Shown here piece by piece: positions 1-6,897 of a DNA stretch of 7,608 nucleotides. The translations under genes were made by a program, and so were the position numbers. The stretch spans positions 1-7,608 of the forward strand of contig JAOADF010000056.1 of the NCBI GenBank assembly GCA_026417425.1. The letters are read 5' to 3'. The DNA comes from Dictyoglomaceae bacterium (GTDB taxonomy: Bacteria > Dictyoglomota > Dictyoglomia > Dictyoglomales > Dictyoglomaceae). The notes beneath the pieces are model-generated. The model did not search any database. It was not told where the DNA came from and was given only the letters and a program-made list of their open reading frames with translations. The first letter of the stretch is position 1. Each line of letters opens with the position of its first letter.

Positions 1-1
1 T

Positions 2-1195
2 TGGCTCACTATAAATAGAGGTAGAAATGACTATCCACTACTTTTTGATAAAGATTATCAAGCAAAACTATCCTACTGGGCATTGGTAGAGCCCAAAGTA
101 TTACCTCCTTTAACTCAGCAAGGAGCTATTGTAAAGGGAACAGCAGTGATAGATGGTAAAGAGGATGATGCATATAACATTGCTAAACCCATCGTAATAA
201 CTTCTGAAGGAAAGAATATTGCCTCTGTTAAAACTCTTTGGGGACCAAGAAGTATATTTATCTTTGCGGAAGTTTATGATACTACAAAGGATACTACTGA
301 TAACTTTACAGTATTTTTTGATCAGAATAATGCAAAATCTCCTTATTTACAAATAGACGATGTTTATTTAACAGTAAGAAGAGATGGAAAAGATGAAAGC
401 AATTTTACTCCTGCAATAAGAGGTGTATCAGTAAGGGAAATTAAGGAAGGATATATAGTTGAGGCAGAAGTTCTAATCTTTGGAACAACCCTTGAAAAAG
501 GGAAAAAGATAGGAATAGATTTTGCGGTGACAGATAAAGATAGAATTATAAGCTGGAGTGATACTTCTAATCAACAAAAAGCACACACTGTAAGATATGG
601 AACCTGTGAGCTTGAAGAAGCTGGAAAACTTGCTATAGCAAAGAGGGGAACTCCTAATATTGATGGAGAAATGGATGATTTATGGAAGAATACTCCAGAA
701 TATATAACCGATAGCTATGTACAAGGACAAAAAGGAAAGGTTGCTTATGCAAAATTTAGGGTATTATGGGATGAGACAAGTATTTATGTATATGCTGAAA
801 TATATGACTCTCTACTAAATAAAGCTAATGCAAATCCATGGGAACAAGATTCCTTCGAAATATTTATAGATGAAGATAACTCAAAGAGATTATCCTACGA
901 CTCTAATGATGCTCAATATAGAGTAAACTTTGAAAATGTGCAAACTTTTGGAACCAATGCATCCTCCGCTCGATTCGTAACTGCTACAAAGAAGACAGAT
1001 TTTGGATATATTGTGGAAGCACAGGTTAAAATGAAAGAAATAACGTTAGAGGCAGGCAGAGTAATAGGATTTGATGTACAGATAAATGATGCGGATGCTA
1101 CAGGATCAAGGGTTGGAATTATTGCATGGAATGAAATGGAAAATATTAACTGGCAAAATCCATCAAGTTTTGGTAATCTAAGATTAGATAAATAA
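2..1195 (+). CDS. GH10 endo-1,4-beta-xylanase, C-terminal part with two CBM9 modules (5' truncated by window edge)
   Basis: The reading frame is open from the left edge, so the gene starts upstream. 397 residues are visible. Residues 1-26 contain YPLLFDKDYQAKLSYWALVE, typical of the last strand and helix of a GH10 xylanase barrel (secreted hydrolysis of internal beta-1,4-xylan bonds). Residues ~39-205 form a first CBM9 module with the VIDG entry motif and FFD strand. Residues ~210-397 form a second CBM9 (NIDGEMDDLW, NPWEQDSFEIFID, FGNLRL end) that closely resembles, from memory, the C-terminal CBM9 of Thermotoga maritima XynA. In that module two tryptophans clamp the reducing end of glucan or xylan chains; their counterparts here are W280 and W384. 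The first module lacks both. A TTG at 83 could be mistaken for the start, but the GH10 homology runs through it. The gene ends just before a strong terminator, so it is the last of its unit. The GH10 family call rests on a short stretch; the CBM9 calls are firmer. Confidence 0.9.
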   Translation, partial: WLTINRGRNDYPLLFDKDYQAKLSYWALVEPKVLPPLTQQGAIVKGTAVIDGKEDDAYNIAKPIVITSEGKNIASVKTLWGPRSIFIFAEVYDTTKDTTDNFTVFFDQNNAKSPYLQIDDVYLTVRRDGKDESNFTPAIRGVSVREIKEGYIVEAEVLIFGTTLEKGKKIGIDFAVTDKDRIISWSDTSNQQKAHTVRYGTCELEEAGKLAIAKRGTPNIDGEMDDLWKNTPEYITDSYVQGQKGKVAYAKFRVLWDETSIYVYAEIYDSLLNKANANPWEQDSFEIFIDEDNSKRLSYDSNDAQYRVNFENVQTFGTNASSARFVTATKKTDFGYIVEAQVKMKEITLEAGRVIGFDVQINDADATGSRVGIIAWNEMENINWQNPSSFGNLRLDK

Positions 1196-1212
1196 ATTTA
1201 TAATATACCTCT

Positions 1213-1249
1213 ACCCCCTGGGGAATCCCTCAGGGGGTTTATTTTTTTT
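1213..1249 (+). terminator. Rho-independent terminator of the xylanase gene
   Basis: ACCCCCTG (1213-1220) pairs perfectly with CAGGGGGT (1231-1238), with an inner GGG/CCC stem (1221-1223 with 1227-1229), an AAT loop and one bulged T. A T-rich tract (1238-1249, interrupted by one A) follows directly. It lies 17 nt after the xylanase stop codon and separates it from the next promoter. It is one of the few GC-rich spots in the region. Confidence 0.93.
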
Positions 1250-1261
1250 AAGAATTTTTTC

Positions 1262-1290
1262 TTGACAAAATGAAATTTAAATTTTAAACT
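1262..1290 (+). promoter_or_regulatory. Sigma-A-type promoter for the pectin/oligogalacturonide operon
   Basis: A perfect -35 box TTGACA sits at 1262-1267. A 17-nt spacer leads to TAAACT at 1285-1290, which matches 4 of 6 positions of TATAAT. Transcription would start near 1297, leaving a leader of about 97 nt before the binding-protein gene. The promoter lies directly after the xylanase terminator, the expected place for a new unit. The spacer contains a 12-bp palindrome (1273-1284) that could be an operator, but AT-rich palindromes are common by chance. TATACA at 1290-1295 is a worse -10 candidate because the spacer would be 22 nt. Confidence 0.7.
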
Positions 1291-1314
1291 ATACAACAAA
1301 ATTGCATTATTTAC

Positions 1315-1326
1315 AAAGGAGGTGAT
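1315..1326 (+). promoter_or_regulatory. Near-complete Shine-Dalgarno sequence inside the operon leader
   Basis: AAAGGAGGTGAT is complementary over 12 consecutive nt to the usual 3' end of bacterial 16S rRNA (ATCACCTCCTTT). It lies about 70 nt upstream of the real start of the binding-protein gene, which has its own AGGAGGG at 1380-1386. It therefore either serves a short leader ORF or acts as a ribosome standby or mRNA-stabilising site. No other ribosome binding site in this window is so complete. Confidence 0.6.
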
Positions 1327-1397
1327 TGAAAAATAATAAAAATAATGATTCAAAAAATATTCTATTCTATGAAAAATTTAGGAGGGATGTAGGATGA
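1326..1397 (+). CDS. Possible 23-codon leader peptide (speculative)
   Basis: A TTG directly after the strong Shine-Dalgarno opens a 23-codon frame beginning MKNNKNNDSK. Its TGA stop (1395-1397) overlaps the ATG of the binding-protein gene (1394-1396) as ATGA, the usual arrangement for translational coupling. The peptide is rich in Asn and Lys, has no recognisable domain, and may carry no function itself. Against it: the start is TTG, GGAGG ends only 3 nt before the start codon, and a short open frame in AT-rich leader DNA is not unlikely. A second short frame in another register (ATG 1345 to TAG 1392) is also open. Confidence 0.2.
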   Translation: MKNNKNNDSKNILFYEKFRRDVG

Positions 1398-2668
1398 AAA
1401 AATTTTTAAAAGTCTTTTTACTTATCTCCATTCTTATTACCTTTATATTATCAATCTCTCAAAGCCAACAGCAAGTTACTTTAAGAATTATATGGTGGGG
1501 ATCTCAGGATAGGCATAATAGAACCCTAAAAGTTATTGAACTTTTCCAAAAGAAATATCCTCATATTAGACTTGTAGCAGAATATACAGGATGGTCAGAG
1601 TATTATACAAAACTTACAACTATGGCAGCAGGTGGTAATATTCCAGATATAATGCAACAAGATCATGCTTATATTAGGGGCTGGGTAGAAAAGGGATTAC
1701 TACTTCCCTTAGATGAATTAGTAGCAGAAGGAGTAATTAACTTAAAGGATGTATCCCAATCTATAATTGATTCAGGAAAATTATATGGAAAACTTTATGC
1801 AATAAACTTGGGAAATAACTCTCAAGCCTTTGCTATTGATCCTGATGCTTTCAAGAAAGCAGGAATACCTCTTCCTCCAGCTCTATGGAGTTGGGAAGAT
1901 TTCAAGAGAATTGCAAGAATTATTAATAAGAAACTTGGAATTTATGGTGCTGCTGAGAACTTAGGAGATCACAATGTATTTAGAGTTTGGACCTTAGAGC
2001 ATGGTGGATATCTCTTCAGTGAAGATGGAAAATCCTTAGGGTATGAAAGTGATGAAGTATATGCAAGCTTCTATAGAATGCTTCTTGAGTTGCAGGATGA
2101 AGGTGTAATACCTTCAAGAGAGGTAGAGGTAGGAAGGGGTAGTGTTAGCCCTGAGCAAAGATTTATTTGTCTTGGGAAATCAGCAATGCAGTTTACATGG
2201 AGCAACCAGTTAACAGCAATGAGTAGAGCATTACAAGGAAAGGTATTAAAACTATACATGATACCAACATTGAATAGAAAAGTTGGTAACTTCTTAAAAC
2301 CTTCAATGTTCTTTGCTATAAATTCAAAAACTAAATATCCAAAAGAAGCAGCTATGTTTATTAACTTCTTTGTTAATGATATAGAAGCAGCAAAGATACT
2401 TATGGCAGAAAGAGGAGTTCCTATCTCTAAGAAGGTGCAAAAGGCTCTTGAGCCTTATCTGACAGCTGTAGAAAAAGAGATGTTTAGCTTTATATCCTTT
2501 ATGACAAAATATGGTCATCCAACTCCACCACCAGATCCAGAAAGATGGCCAGAAATTTACAACAATGTATTTACTCCTCTTTATGACCAAATTATGTATA
2601 AGAAGATAACACCAGAAGAAGCTGCGAAGAGATTTAGAGAACAGGTTACAGCAATATTGAAAAAATAG
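1394..2668 (+). CDS. ABC transporter extracellular sugar-binding protein (family 1), probably for oligogalacturonides
   Basis: This 424-residue protein captures sugar outside the cytoplasmic membrane and delivers it to the permeases encoded next. Residues 1-3 are basic, 5-22 are hydrophobic, and cleavage is likely near residues 23-27. There is no lipobox cysteine, so it looks like a freely secreted or periplasmic protein rather than a lipoprotein. The mature start VTLRIIWWGSQDRHNRT, the EYTGWSEYYTKL segment and GNIPDIMQQD (81-90) are typical of CUT1 solute-binding proteins. Length is normal for the family. The ATG at 1394 has AGGAGGG 7 nt upstream. A terminator-like hairpin follows the gene, so it is probably made in excess over the permeases. 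Substrate is inferred from the pectate lyase and GH4 enzyme downstream; xylan-derived oligomers are an alternative given the xylanase upstream. Family confident, ligand uncertain. Confidence 0.92.
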   Translation: MKKFLKVFLLISILITFILSISQSQQQVTLRIIWWGSQDRHNRTLKVIELFQKKYPHIRLVAEYTGWSEYYTKLTTMAAGGNIPDIMQQDHAYIRGWVEKGLLLPLDELVAEGVINLKDVSQSIIDSGKLYGKLYAINLGNNSQAFAIDPDAFKKAGIPLPPALWSWEDFKRIARIINKKLGIYGAAENLGDHNVFRVWTLEHGGYLFSEDGKSLGYESDEVYASFYRMLLELQDEGVIPSREVEVGRGSVSPEQRFICLGKSAMQFTWSNQLTAMSRALQGKVLKLYMIPTLNRKVGNFLKPSMFFAINSKTKYPKEAAMFINFFVNDIEAAKILMAERGVPISKKVQKALEPYLTAVEKEMFSFISFMTKYGHPTPPPDPERWPEIYNNVFTPLYDQIMYKKITPEEAAKRFREQVTAILKK

Positions 2669-2673
2669 ACTTT

Positions 2674-2707
2674 TGGGGAGGGTTAAAATCCCTCCCCATC
2701 ATTTTTT
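2674..2707 (+). terminator. Internal terminator or attenuator between binding-protein and permease genes
   Basis: TGGGGAGGG (2674-2682) pairs perfectly over 9 bp with CCCTCCCCA (2690-2698) around a 7-nt AT loop. A run of six T follows at 2702-2707, after TC A. It starts 5 nt after the stop codon of the binding-protein gene, while the next gene begins 22 nt after the T run with no visible promoter. Partial termination, or 3'-end protection of a processed transcript, would make binding protein more abundant than permeases, a known pattern in sugar ABC operons. Confidence 0.8.
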
Positions 2708-2729
2708 CTTAGGAGGTAAGAGGAATTAC

Positions 2730-3635
2730 ATGAAGAAATTAACAAGAAAAAGGAAACATGATCTTCTTATGGGATATATTTTTGTAAGTCCATGGATAAT
2801 TGGATTTTTTGCCTTTATAATCTTCCCCTTAATAACATCTCTTTATCTTTCTTTCACAAGATATGATATTTTATCTTCACCAAAAATAATAGGATTTGCC
2901 AATTGGATAAGAATGTTTACTCAAGATCAAAGATTTTGGAATGCCACAAAGTCAACATTTAAATATGTAATCTTTGAAGTTCCTTTAAGACTTATTTTTG
3001 CCTTTTTAGTAGCATTGATTTTCAGTTTAAGAGAGAGTAAGCTTTTAAATTTATACCGAGCAATTTATTATATTCCTTCTCTTATTGGAGGTAGTGTAGC
3101 TATTGCAGTTGTATGGAGACAAATCTGGGGAATAGATGGAATTATCAATGCTCTACTTTCTATTTTTGGTATAAGGGGTATGAATTGGCTTGGTGATCCA
3201 AGAACTGCAATATGGACCCTTATTTTACTTGCAGTTTGGCAATTTGGATCCCCCATGCTTATATTTTTAGCTGCATTAAAGCAAGTTCCAAAGGAGCTAT
3301 ATGAAGCTGCCTATATTGATGGTGCTGGATTTTGGAAAAGATTAGCTACTATTACTCTTCCCATGATTACTCCAGTTATTCTATTTAATTTAATAAATCA
3401 GATGATACATGGTTTTATGGCATTTACTCAGTCTTATATTATTACTCAGGGTGGACCTTTAGATTCTACTTTATTTTATGCGGTTTATATGTATAGAAAA
3501 GGATTTAACGATTTTGAGATGGGTTATGCTTCTGCCCTCGCCTGGTTTATGTTAGCTCTTGTGGGAATATTTACCATTTTAATCTTTAAGACATCTCGAA
3601 GATGGGTTTATTACGAGGCAGAGGAGGGAGTATAG
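2730..3635 (+). CDS. ABC sugar transporter permease, MalF/UgpA type
   Basis: This is a 301-residue inner-membrane protein, one half of the CUT1 permease heterodimer. A basic N-terminus (KKLTRKRKH) is followed by a first membrane span near residues 12-37 (GYIFVSPWIIGFF) and about five further spans. The cytoplasmic EAA loop that docks on the ATPase is clear: E192-A193-A194, G198 and P211 in YEAAYIDGAGFWKRLATITL. The ATG at 2730 is chosen because the conserved family N-terminus begins there. The frame is open upstream to a TTG at 2673, but that stretch encodes the terminator hairpin. AGGAGG (2711-2716) is 13 nt from the ATG, rather far; AGAGGA (2720-2725) is 4 nt away, so which site is used is unclear. 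The stop codon overlaps the GTG start of the partner permease by one base (TAGTG), which suggests coupled translation. Confidence 0.93.
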   Translation: MKKLTRKRKHDLLMGYIFVSPWIIGFFAFIIFPLITSLYLSFTRYDILSSPKIIGFANWIRMFTQDQRFWNATKSTFKYVIFEVPLRLIFAFLVALIFSLRESKLLNLYRAIYYIPSLIGGSVAIAVVWRQIWGIDGIINALLSIFGIRGMNWLGDPRTAIWTLILLAVWQFGSPMLIFLAALKQVPKELYEAAYIDGAGFWKRLATITLPMITPVILFNLINQMIHGFMAFTQSYIITQGGPLDSTLFYAVYMYRKGFNDFEMGYASALAWFMLALVGIFTILIFKTSRRWVYYEAEEGV

Positions 3636-4474
3636 TGAAAAATAAAACCTTAAATAAATTAGTTTATTATCTTTTTGTAACCCTTGTTGCCTTTTTAATG
3701 GTTTATCCTGCTCTTTGGATGCTTAGTAGTTCTTTAAAGCAACCTTGGGAGATTTTTTCTAATGTTCTTAACCTTATTCCCAAGGAGCTAAATTTTAATA
3801 ATTATAGAGAAGGATGGCAAGGTTTTGGAGGAATAACCTTTGCCACATTTTTTAAAAATTCATTCATTGTAGCAGGTTTAGGGACTATTGGTACTGTGAT
3901 TTCCTCCACTCTTGTTGCCTATGGCCTTGCAAGGATTCCCTTTATAGGTCGAAGACTATGGTTTACTACAGTAATTCTCACATTGATGCTTCCTATGCAG
4001 GTTCAGATTGTTCCAAGATATATTCTTTTTATGAAGTTGGGATGGGTGAATACCTTTAGACCTCTTATTGTTCCTGCTTTTTTGGGCGGTCCCTTCTTTA
4101 TTTTCATGATAATGCAATTTATAAGGGGACTTCCGAAGGAACTTGATGAGTCCGCTTTTATAGATGGAGCAGGAAGGTTTGGAATTTTCTATCATATCAT
4201 TCTTCCCAATTTAAAACCTGTAATAACTACTGCTACAATCTTCTCCTTCTATTGGGCATGGAATGACTTTATGGGACCTTTAGTTTATTTAAATAGTCCG
4301 GAAAAATATACTGTTTCCGTTGCCCTTCGTGCCTTTTCAGATCCCTCTGCAGTTACCAATTGGGGAGCAGTTTTTGCCATGTCTACTTTATCTTTAATCC
4401 CAGTTTTAATAATATTTGTTTTCTTCCAAAAATATATTGTGGAAGGAGTTTCAACTACTGGTCTTCGAGGATAA
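3635..4474 (+). CDS. ABC sugar transporter permease, MalG/UgpE type
   Basis: This 279-residue inner-membrane protein is the second half of the permease pair. The first span covers about residues 10-30 (VYYLFVTLVAFLMVYPALWM), followed by the usual MalG-type loop SSSLKQPWEI and five more spans. The EAA loop reads DESAFIDGAGRFGIFYHIIL (171-190) with P191. It has Ser in place of the middle Ala, but G178 and the IDGAG core are intact. The start is GTG at 3635, overlapping the previous stop by one base, with GAGGAGGGAG just upstream at 3621-3630. An ATG at 3602 in the same frame would extend it by 11 residues inside the previous gene and has no matching N-terminal family sequence. No ABC ATPase gene follows, so the ATPase is probably a shared MsmK/MalK-like protein encoded elsewhere. 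Confidence 0.93.
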   Translation: MKNKTLNKLVYYLFVTLVAFLMVYPALWMLSSSLKQPWEIFSNVLNLIPKELNFNNYREGWQGFGGITFATFFKNSFIVAGLGTIGTVISSTLVAYGLARIPFIGRRLWFTTVILTLMLPMQVQIVPRYILFMKLGWVNTFRPLIVPAFLGGPFFIFMIMQFIRGLPKELDESAFIDGAGRFGIFYHIILPNLKPVITTATIFSFYWAWNDFMGPLVYLNSPEKYTVSVALRAFSDPSAVTNWGAVFAMSTLSLIPVLIIFVFFQKYIVEGVSTTGLRG

Positions 4475-4493
4475 GAAAGGAGGAAGCTTATAG

Positions 4494-5873
4494 GTGGAAA
4501 ATATAATAATTGGATATATTGGTGGGGGATCTAAAGGTTGGGCATGGAGATTTATGTCAGATCTTGCTTTAGAAGAAGGTTTTTCAGGAGAAGTAAGATT
4601 ATATGATATAAAATATGAGTCAGCAAAAATTAACGAAACTATAGGAAATAGAATAAGTGAACAAAAGGATGCAAAAAATAAATGGAAATATAGAGCAGTA
4701 AAAGAAATAGGAGAAGCTTTAGAAGGGGCGGATTTTGTTATTATTTCTATTCTTCCTGGAACCCTTGAGGAGATGGAAGTTGATGTACATCTTCCTGAAA
4801 AATATGGAATTTATCAATCGGTAGGTGATACCCCAGGACCTGGAGGGGTAATTAGAAGCTTAAGAACAATTCCTATATATATGGAATTTGCAGAAGCAAT
4901 AAAAAAATATTCACCATCTGCTTGGATAATAAATTATACAAATCCTATGGCGCTATGTGTTAGAACATTATACGCAGTATTTCCTAAGATAAAAGCTATT
5001 GGTTGTTGCCATGAGGTCTTTAAAATTCCTAAAATTCTCTCTTTAATGTTAAGGGAAAAAGAGGGAATTTATGTAAATCCATCAGAAATTAAACAGAATG
5101 TGCTTGGTATAAATCATTTCACATGGGTGAATAAAATATCTTGGAATGGAAAAGATCTTTTGCCTCTTTATGGAGAATTTGCTGAAAGATATTATTATGA
5201 AGGTTATGAGGAAGAGAAAGATCGATGGATGAAAGATTATTTTGCCTCTGCCAATAGAGTTAAATTTGATCTTTATAAAAGATTTGGAATAATTGCAGCA
5301 GCAGGAGATAGACATTTAGCGGAGTTTTTCCCTTCAAACTGGTATTTAGAAAATCCAGAAAAGGTAAAAGAATGGAAATTTTCTCTTACACCTGTTTCTT
5401 TTCGTAAGGAACAGTCAAAATTTCTTAATGAAATGAGTGAAAAGCTTGCAAAAGGAGAAATGGAGTTTCCCATTAAACCCTCGGGAGAAGTTGGAGTTCA
5501 AATAATGAAGGCTTTACTAGGTCTTTCTGATTTTATAACCAATGTAAATTTTCCTAATATGGGACAAATAGATCATATTCCCAAAGATGTTATTGTGGAA
5601 ACTAATGTATATATCACAAAGGATAATATTTTGCCCATATATTCTGGAAAACTTCCCTATGATGTAAATTCTTGGGTTTTAAGGCATATTATGAATCAGG
5701 AAATGATTCTTGATGGAGTTCTTAATAAAGATAGAGAACTTGTTTTTCGTGCCTTTTATAATGATCCGTTAGTTGAAAGCAAAATAGATAGAGATACTGC
5801 AAGAAAAATGTTTAATGAGATGATAGAGGGGACTAAAAAATTTGTTCCTAAATATTTAGGTGGAGAAAAGTAG
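4494..5873 (+). CDS. GH4 family glycosidase with CHEV motif, probable alpha-galacturonidase
   Basis: This is a 459-residue cytoplasmic enzyme with no signal peptide and normal length for the family. The N-terminal Rossmann motif GYIGGGSKGW (7-16) binds NAD+. NYTNPM (147-152), the metal-binding Cys-His of CHEV (172-175), GINHFTW (205-211) and GDRHLAEF (271-278) follow in the usual GH4 order. GH4 enzymes cleave by a redox-elimination route needing NAD+ and Mn2+. The four-residue active-site motif tracks substrate in this family; CHEV has been described for alpha-galacturonidases such as Bacillus subtilis LplD. With the transporter and pectate lyase on either side, the likely job is releasing galacturonate from imported oligomers. 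An alpha-glucuronidase is the main alternative, given the neighbouring xylanase. The start is GTG at 4494 with AAAGGAGG 10 nt upstream (4476-4483), 19 nt after the permease stop. Confidence 0.9.
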   Translation: MENIIIGYIGGGSKGWAWRFMSDLALEEGFSGEVRLYDIKYESAKINETIGNRISEQKDAKNKWKYRAVKEIGEALEGADFVIISILPGTLEEMEVDVHLPEKYGIYQSVGDTPGPGGVIRSLRTIPIYMEFAEAIKKYSPSAWIINYTNPMALCVRTLYAVFPKIKAIGCCHEVFKIPKILSLMLREKEGIYVNPSEIKQNVLGINHFTWVNKISWNGKDLLPLYGEFAERYYYEGYEEEKDRWMKDYFASANRVKFDLYKRFGIIAAAGDRHLAEFFPSNWYLENPEKVKEWKFSLTPVSFRKEQSKFLNEMSEKLAKGEMEFPIKPSGEVGVQIMKALLGLSDFITNVNFPNMGQIDHIPKDVIVETNVYITKDNILPIYSGKLPYDVNSWVLRHIMNQEMILDGVLNKDRELVFRAFYNDPLVESKIDRDTARKMFNEMIEGTKKFVPKYLGGEK

Positions 5874-5886
5874 GGAGGTGTTTTTG

Positions 5887-6885
5887 ATGAAGTTTAAAAT
5901 TTTAACAATTTTTGCCTTCTTGAGTATTTTTCTTTTTATTTCTGGATTTACCCAAGAAGTTATACTAACCTTAGATGATACACCTTTAGGTTTTGGAGAA
6001 AATACTACAGGAGGACAAGGGGGAAGAATTGTAACTGTTGATAATATAAGTGATTTTAAAAAGTATGTTCAAGCAAAGGAGTCATATATTATTTTAGTTA
6101 AAGGAGTAATTGATACTAGTAAAGAGTCTGCTCAAGTTAATATAGAATCAAATAAAACTATAATAGGAATAACCCCTAATGCTGGAATAGTAGGATGGGG
6201 TATTTATTTAAGAAAAGTAGATAATGTAATAATTAGAAATTTGACCATTAAAAATACCTTTGAAAATTCTAAAAATGATGCCATAACTATTGAAAGTTCT
6301 ACGAATATTTGGATAGATCATTGTACTTTAAGTAGTGATATGGTTGTAGTCCCAGAAAGGGAAAAGGAAAAAGATAAAGTAGATGCTCTCCTTGATATTA
6401 TTAGAGCCTCCCAAGGAATAACTATTTCATGGAATATTTTTGAAAACAGTTGGAAATGTACCCAAGTGGGAAGTAGCGATACATCTACTGTGGATGTGGA
6501 CGCAAAGTTAACCTATCATAATAATATATTTAGAAATACAAACTCAAGGCATCCCAGTGTAAGATTTGGTGTAGTACACGTTTTTAATAATTATTATAAA
6601 AATATTCTTCTTTACGGGATTGCTTCAAGGATGGGAGCAAAAGTAATAGTTGAAAATAACTACTTTGAGAAAGTTCCTCTTCCTATAACCACTCAATTTG
6701 AAAGTCCTCAAGATGGGTATGTAATGGAATGGGGAAATATTTATGTAAATTGTGGTGAAAACAATATTACTCAGGAGTTAGAAGATTATTCTATTTCCTA
6801 TGAATATTACTTAGATGATACTGAAATTGTTCCTGAATTACTTCTCAAAGAAGCTGGAGCTGGAAAAGAAGTTCTACTTCCTTAA
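5887..6885 (+). CDS. Secreted pectate lyase, polysaccharide lyase family 1
   Basis: A 332-residue enzyme that cuts polygalacturonate by beta-elimination, with Ca2+. Residues 1-22 form a signal peptide (basic MKFK, then a long hydrophobic stretch, no lipobox), so it is exported. The mature part begins with LGFGENTTGGQGG, typical of PL1. Key motifs in order: IWIDHCTLSS (141-150), the likely Ca2+-binding D166 and D170 in VDALLDI, TISWNIF (179-185), and RHPSVR (221-226), which holds the catalytic arginine of the RxPxxR type. ENNYFEKVPLPITT (256-269) matches the late rungs of the parallel beta-helix. The charged segment PEREKEKDK (156-164) sits where many PL1 enzymes have a short Gly/Tyr-rich loop. 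ATG 5887 is chosen over the in-frame GTG at 5860 because it gives a proper signal peptide and lies 8 nt after GGAGG (5874-5878). There are 13 nt between the GH4 stop and this start. A pectin lyase is possible but less likely. Confidence 0.93.
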   Translation: MKFKILTIFAFLSIFLFISGFTQEVILTLDDTPLGFGENTTGGQGGRIVTVDNISDFKKYVQAKESYIILVKGVIDTSKESAQVNIESNKTIIGITPNAGIVGWGIYLRKVDNVIIRNLTIKNTFENSKNDAITIESSTNIWIDHCTLSSDMVVVPEREKEKDKVDALLDIIRASQGITISWNIFENSWKCTQVGSSDTSTVDVDAKLTYHNNIFRNTNSRHPSVRFGVVHVFNNYYKNILLYGIASRMGAKVIVENNYFEKVPLPITTQFESPQDGYVMEWGNIYVNCGENNITQELEDYSISYEYYLDDTEIVPELLLKEAGAGKEVLLP

Positions 6886-6897
6886 AAGGGAGGAACT

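Noticed and set aside
1250..1263. AAGAA/TTCTT inverted repeat overlapping the -35 box
   Set aside because: Only 5 bp with a 4-nt T loop in very AT-rich DNA; too weak to call an operator or terminator.
2071..2590. Minus-strand open frames opposite the binding-protein gene (62 and 88 codons)
   Set aside because: They lie antisense to a well-recognised gene, have odd Cys/Trp/Ser-rich composition, and no family features. The same holds for the minus-strand frames at 3068-3256, 3956-4195, 5082-5473 and 7151-7333.
2673..2729. N-terminal extension of the first permease from TTG 2673
   Set aside because: This stretch encodes the terminator hairpin and T tract. The conserved permease N-terminus starts at ATG 2730, with ribosome-binding candidates just upstream.
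3602..3634. ATG 3602 as start of the second permease
   Set aside because: It lies inside the previous gene. GTG 3635 has the strong GAGGAGGGAG site and the classic one-base stop/start overlap.
5860..5886. GTG 5860 as start of the pectate lyase
   Set aside because: It would add nine mostly polar residues before a clear signal peptide and overlap the GH4 gene. ATG 5887 has a well-placed GGAGG.
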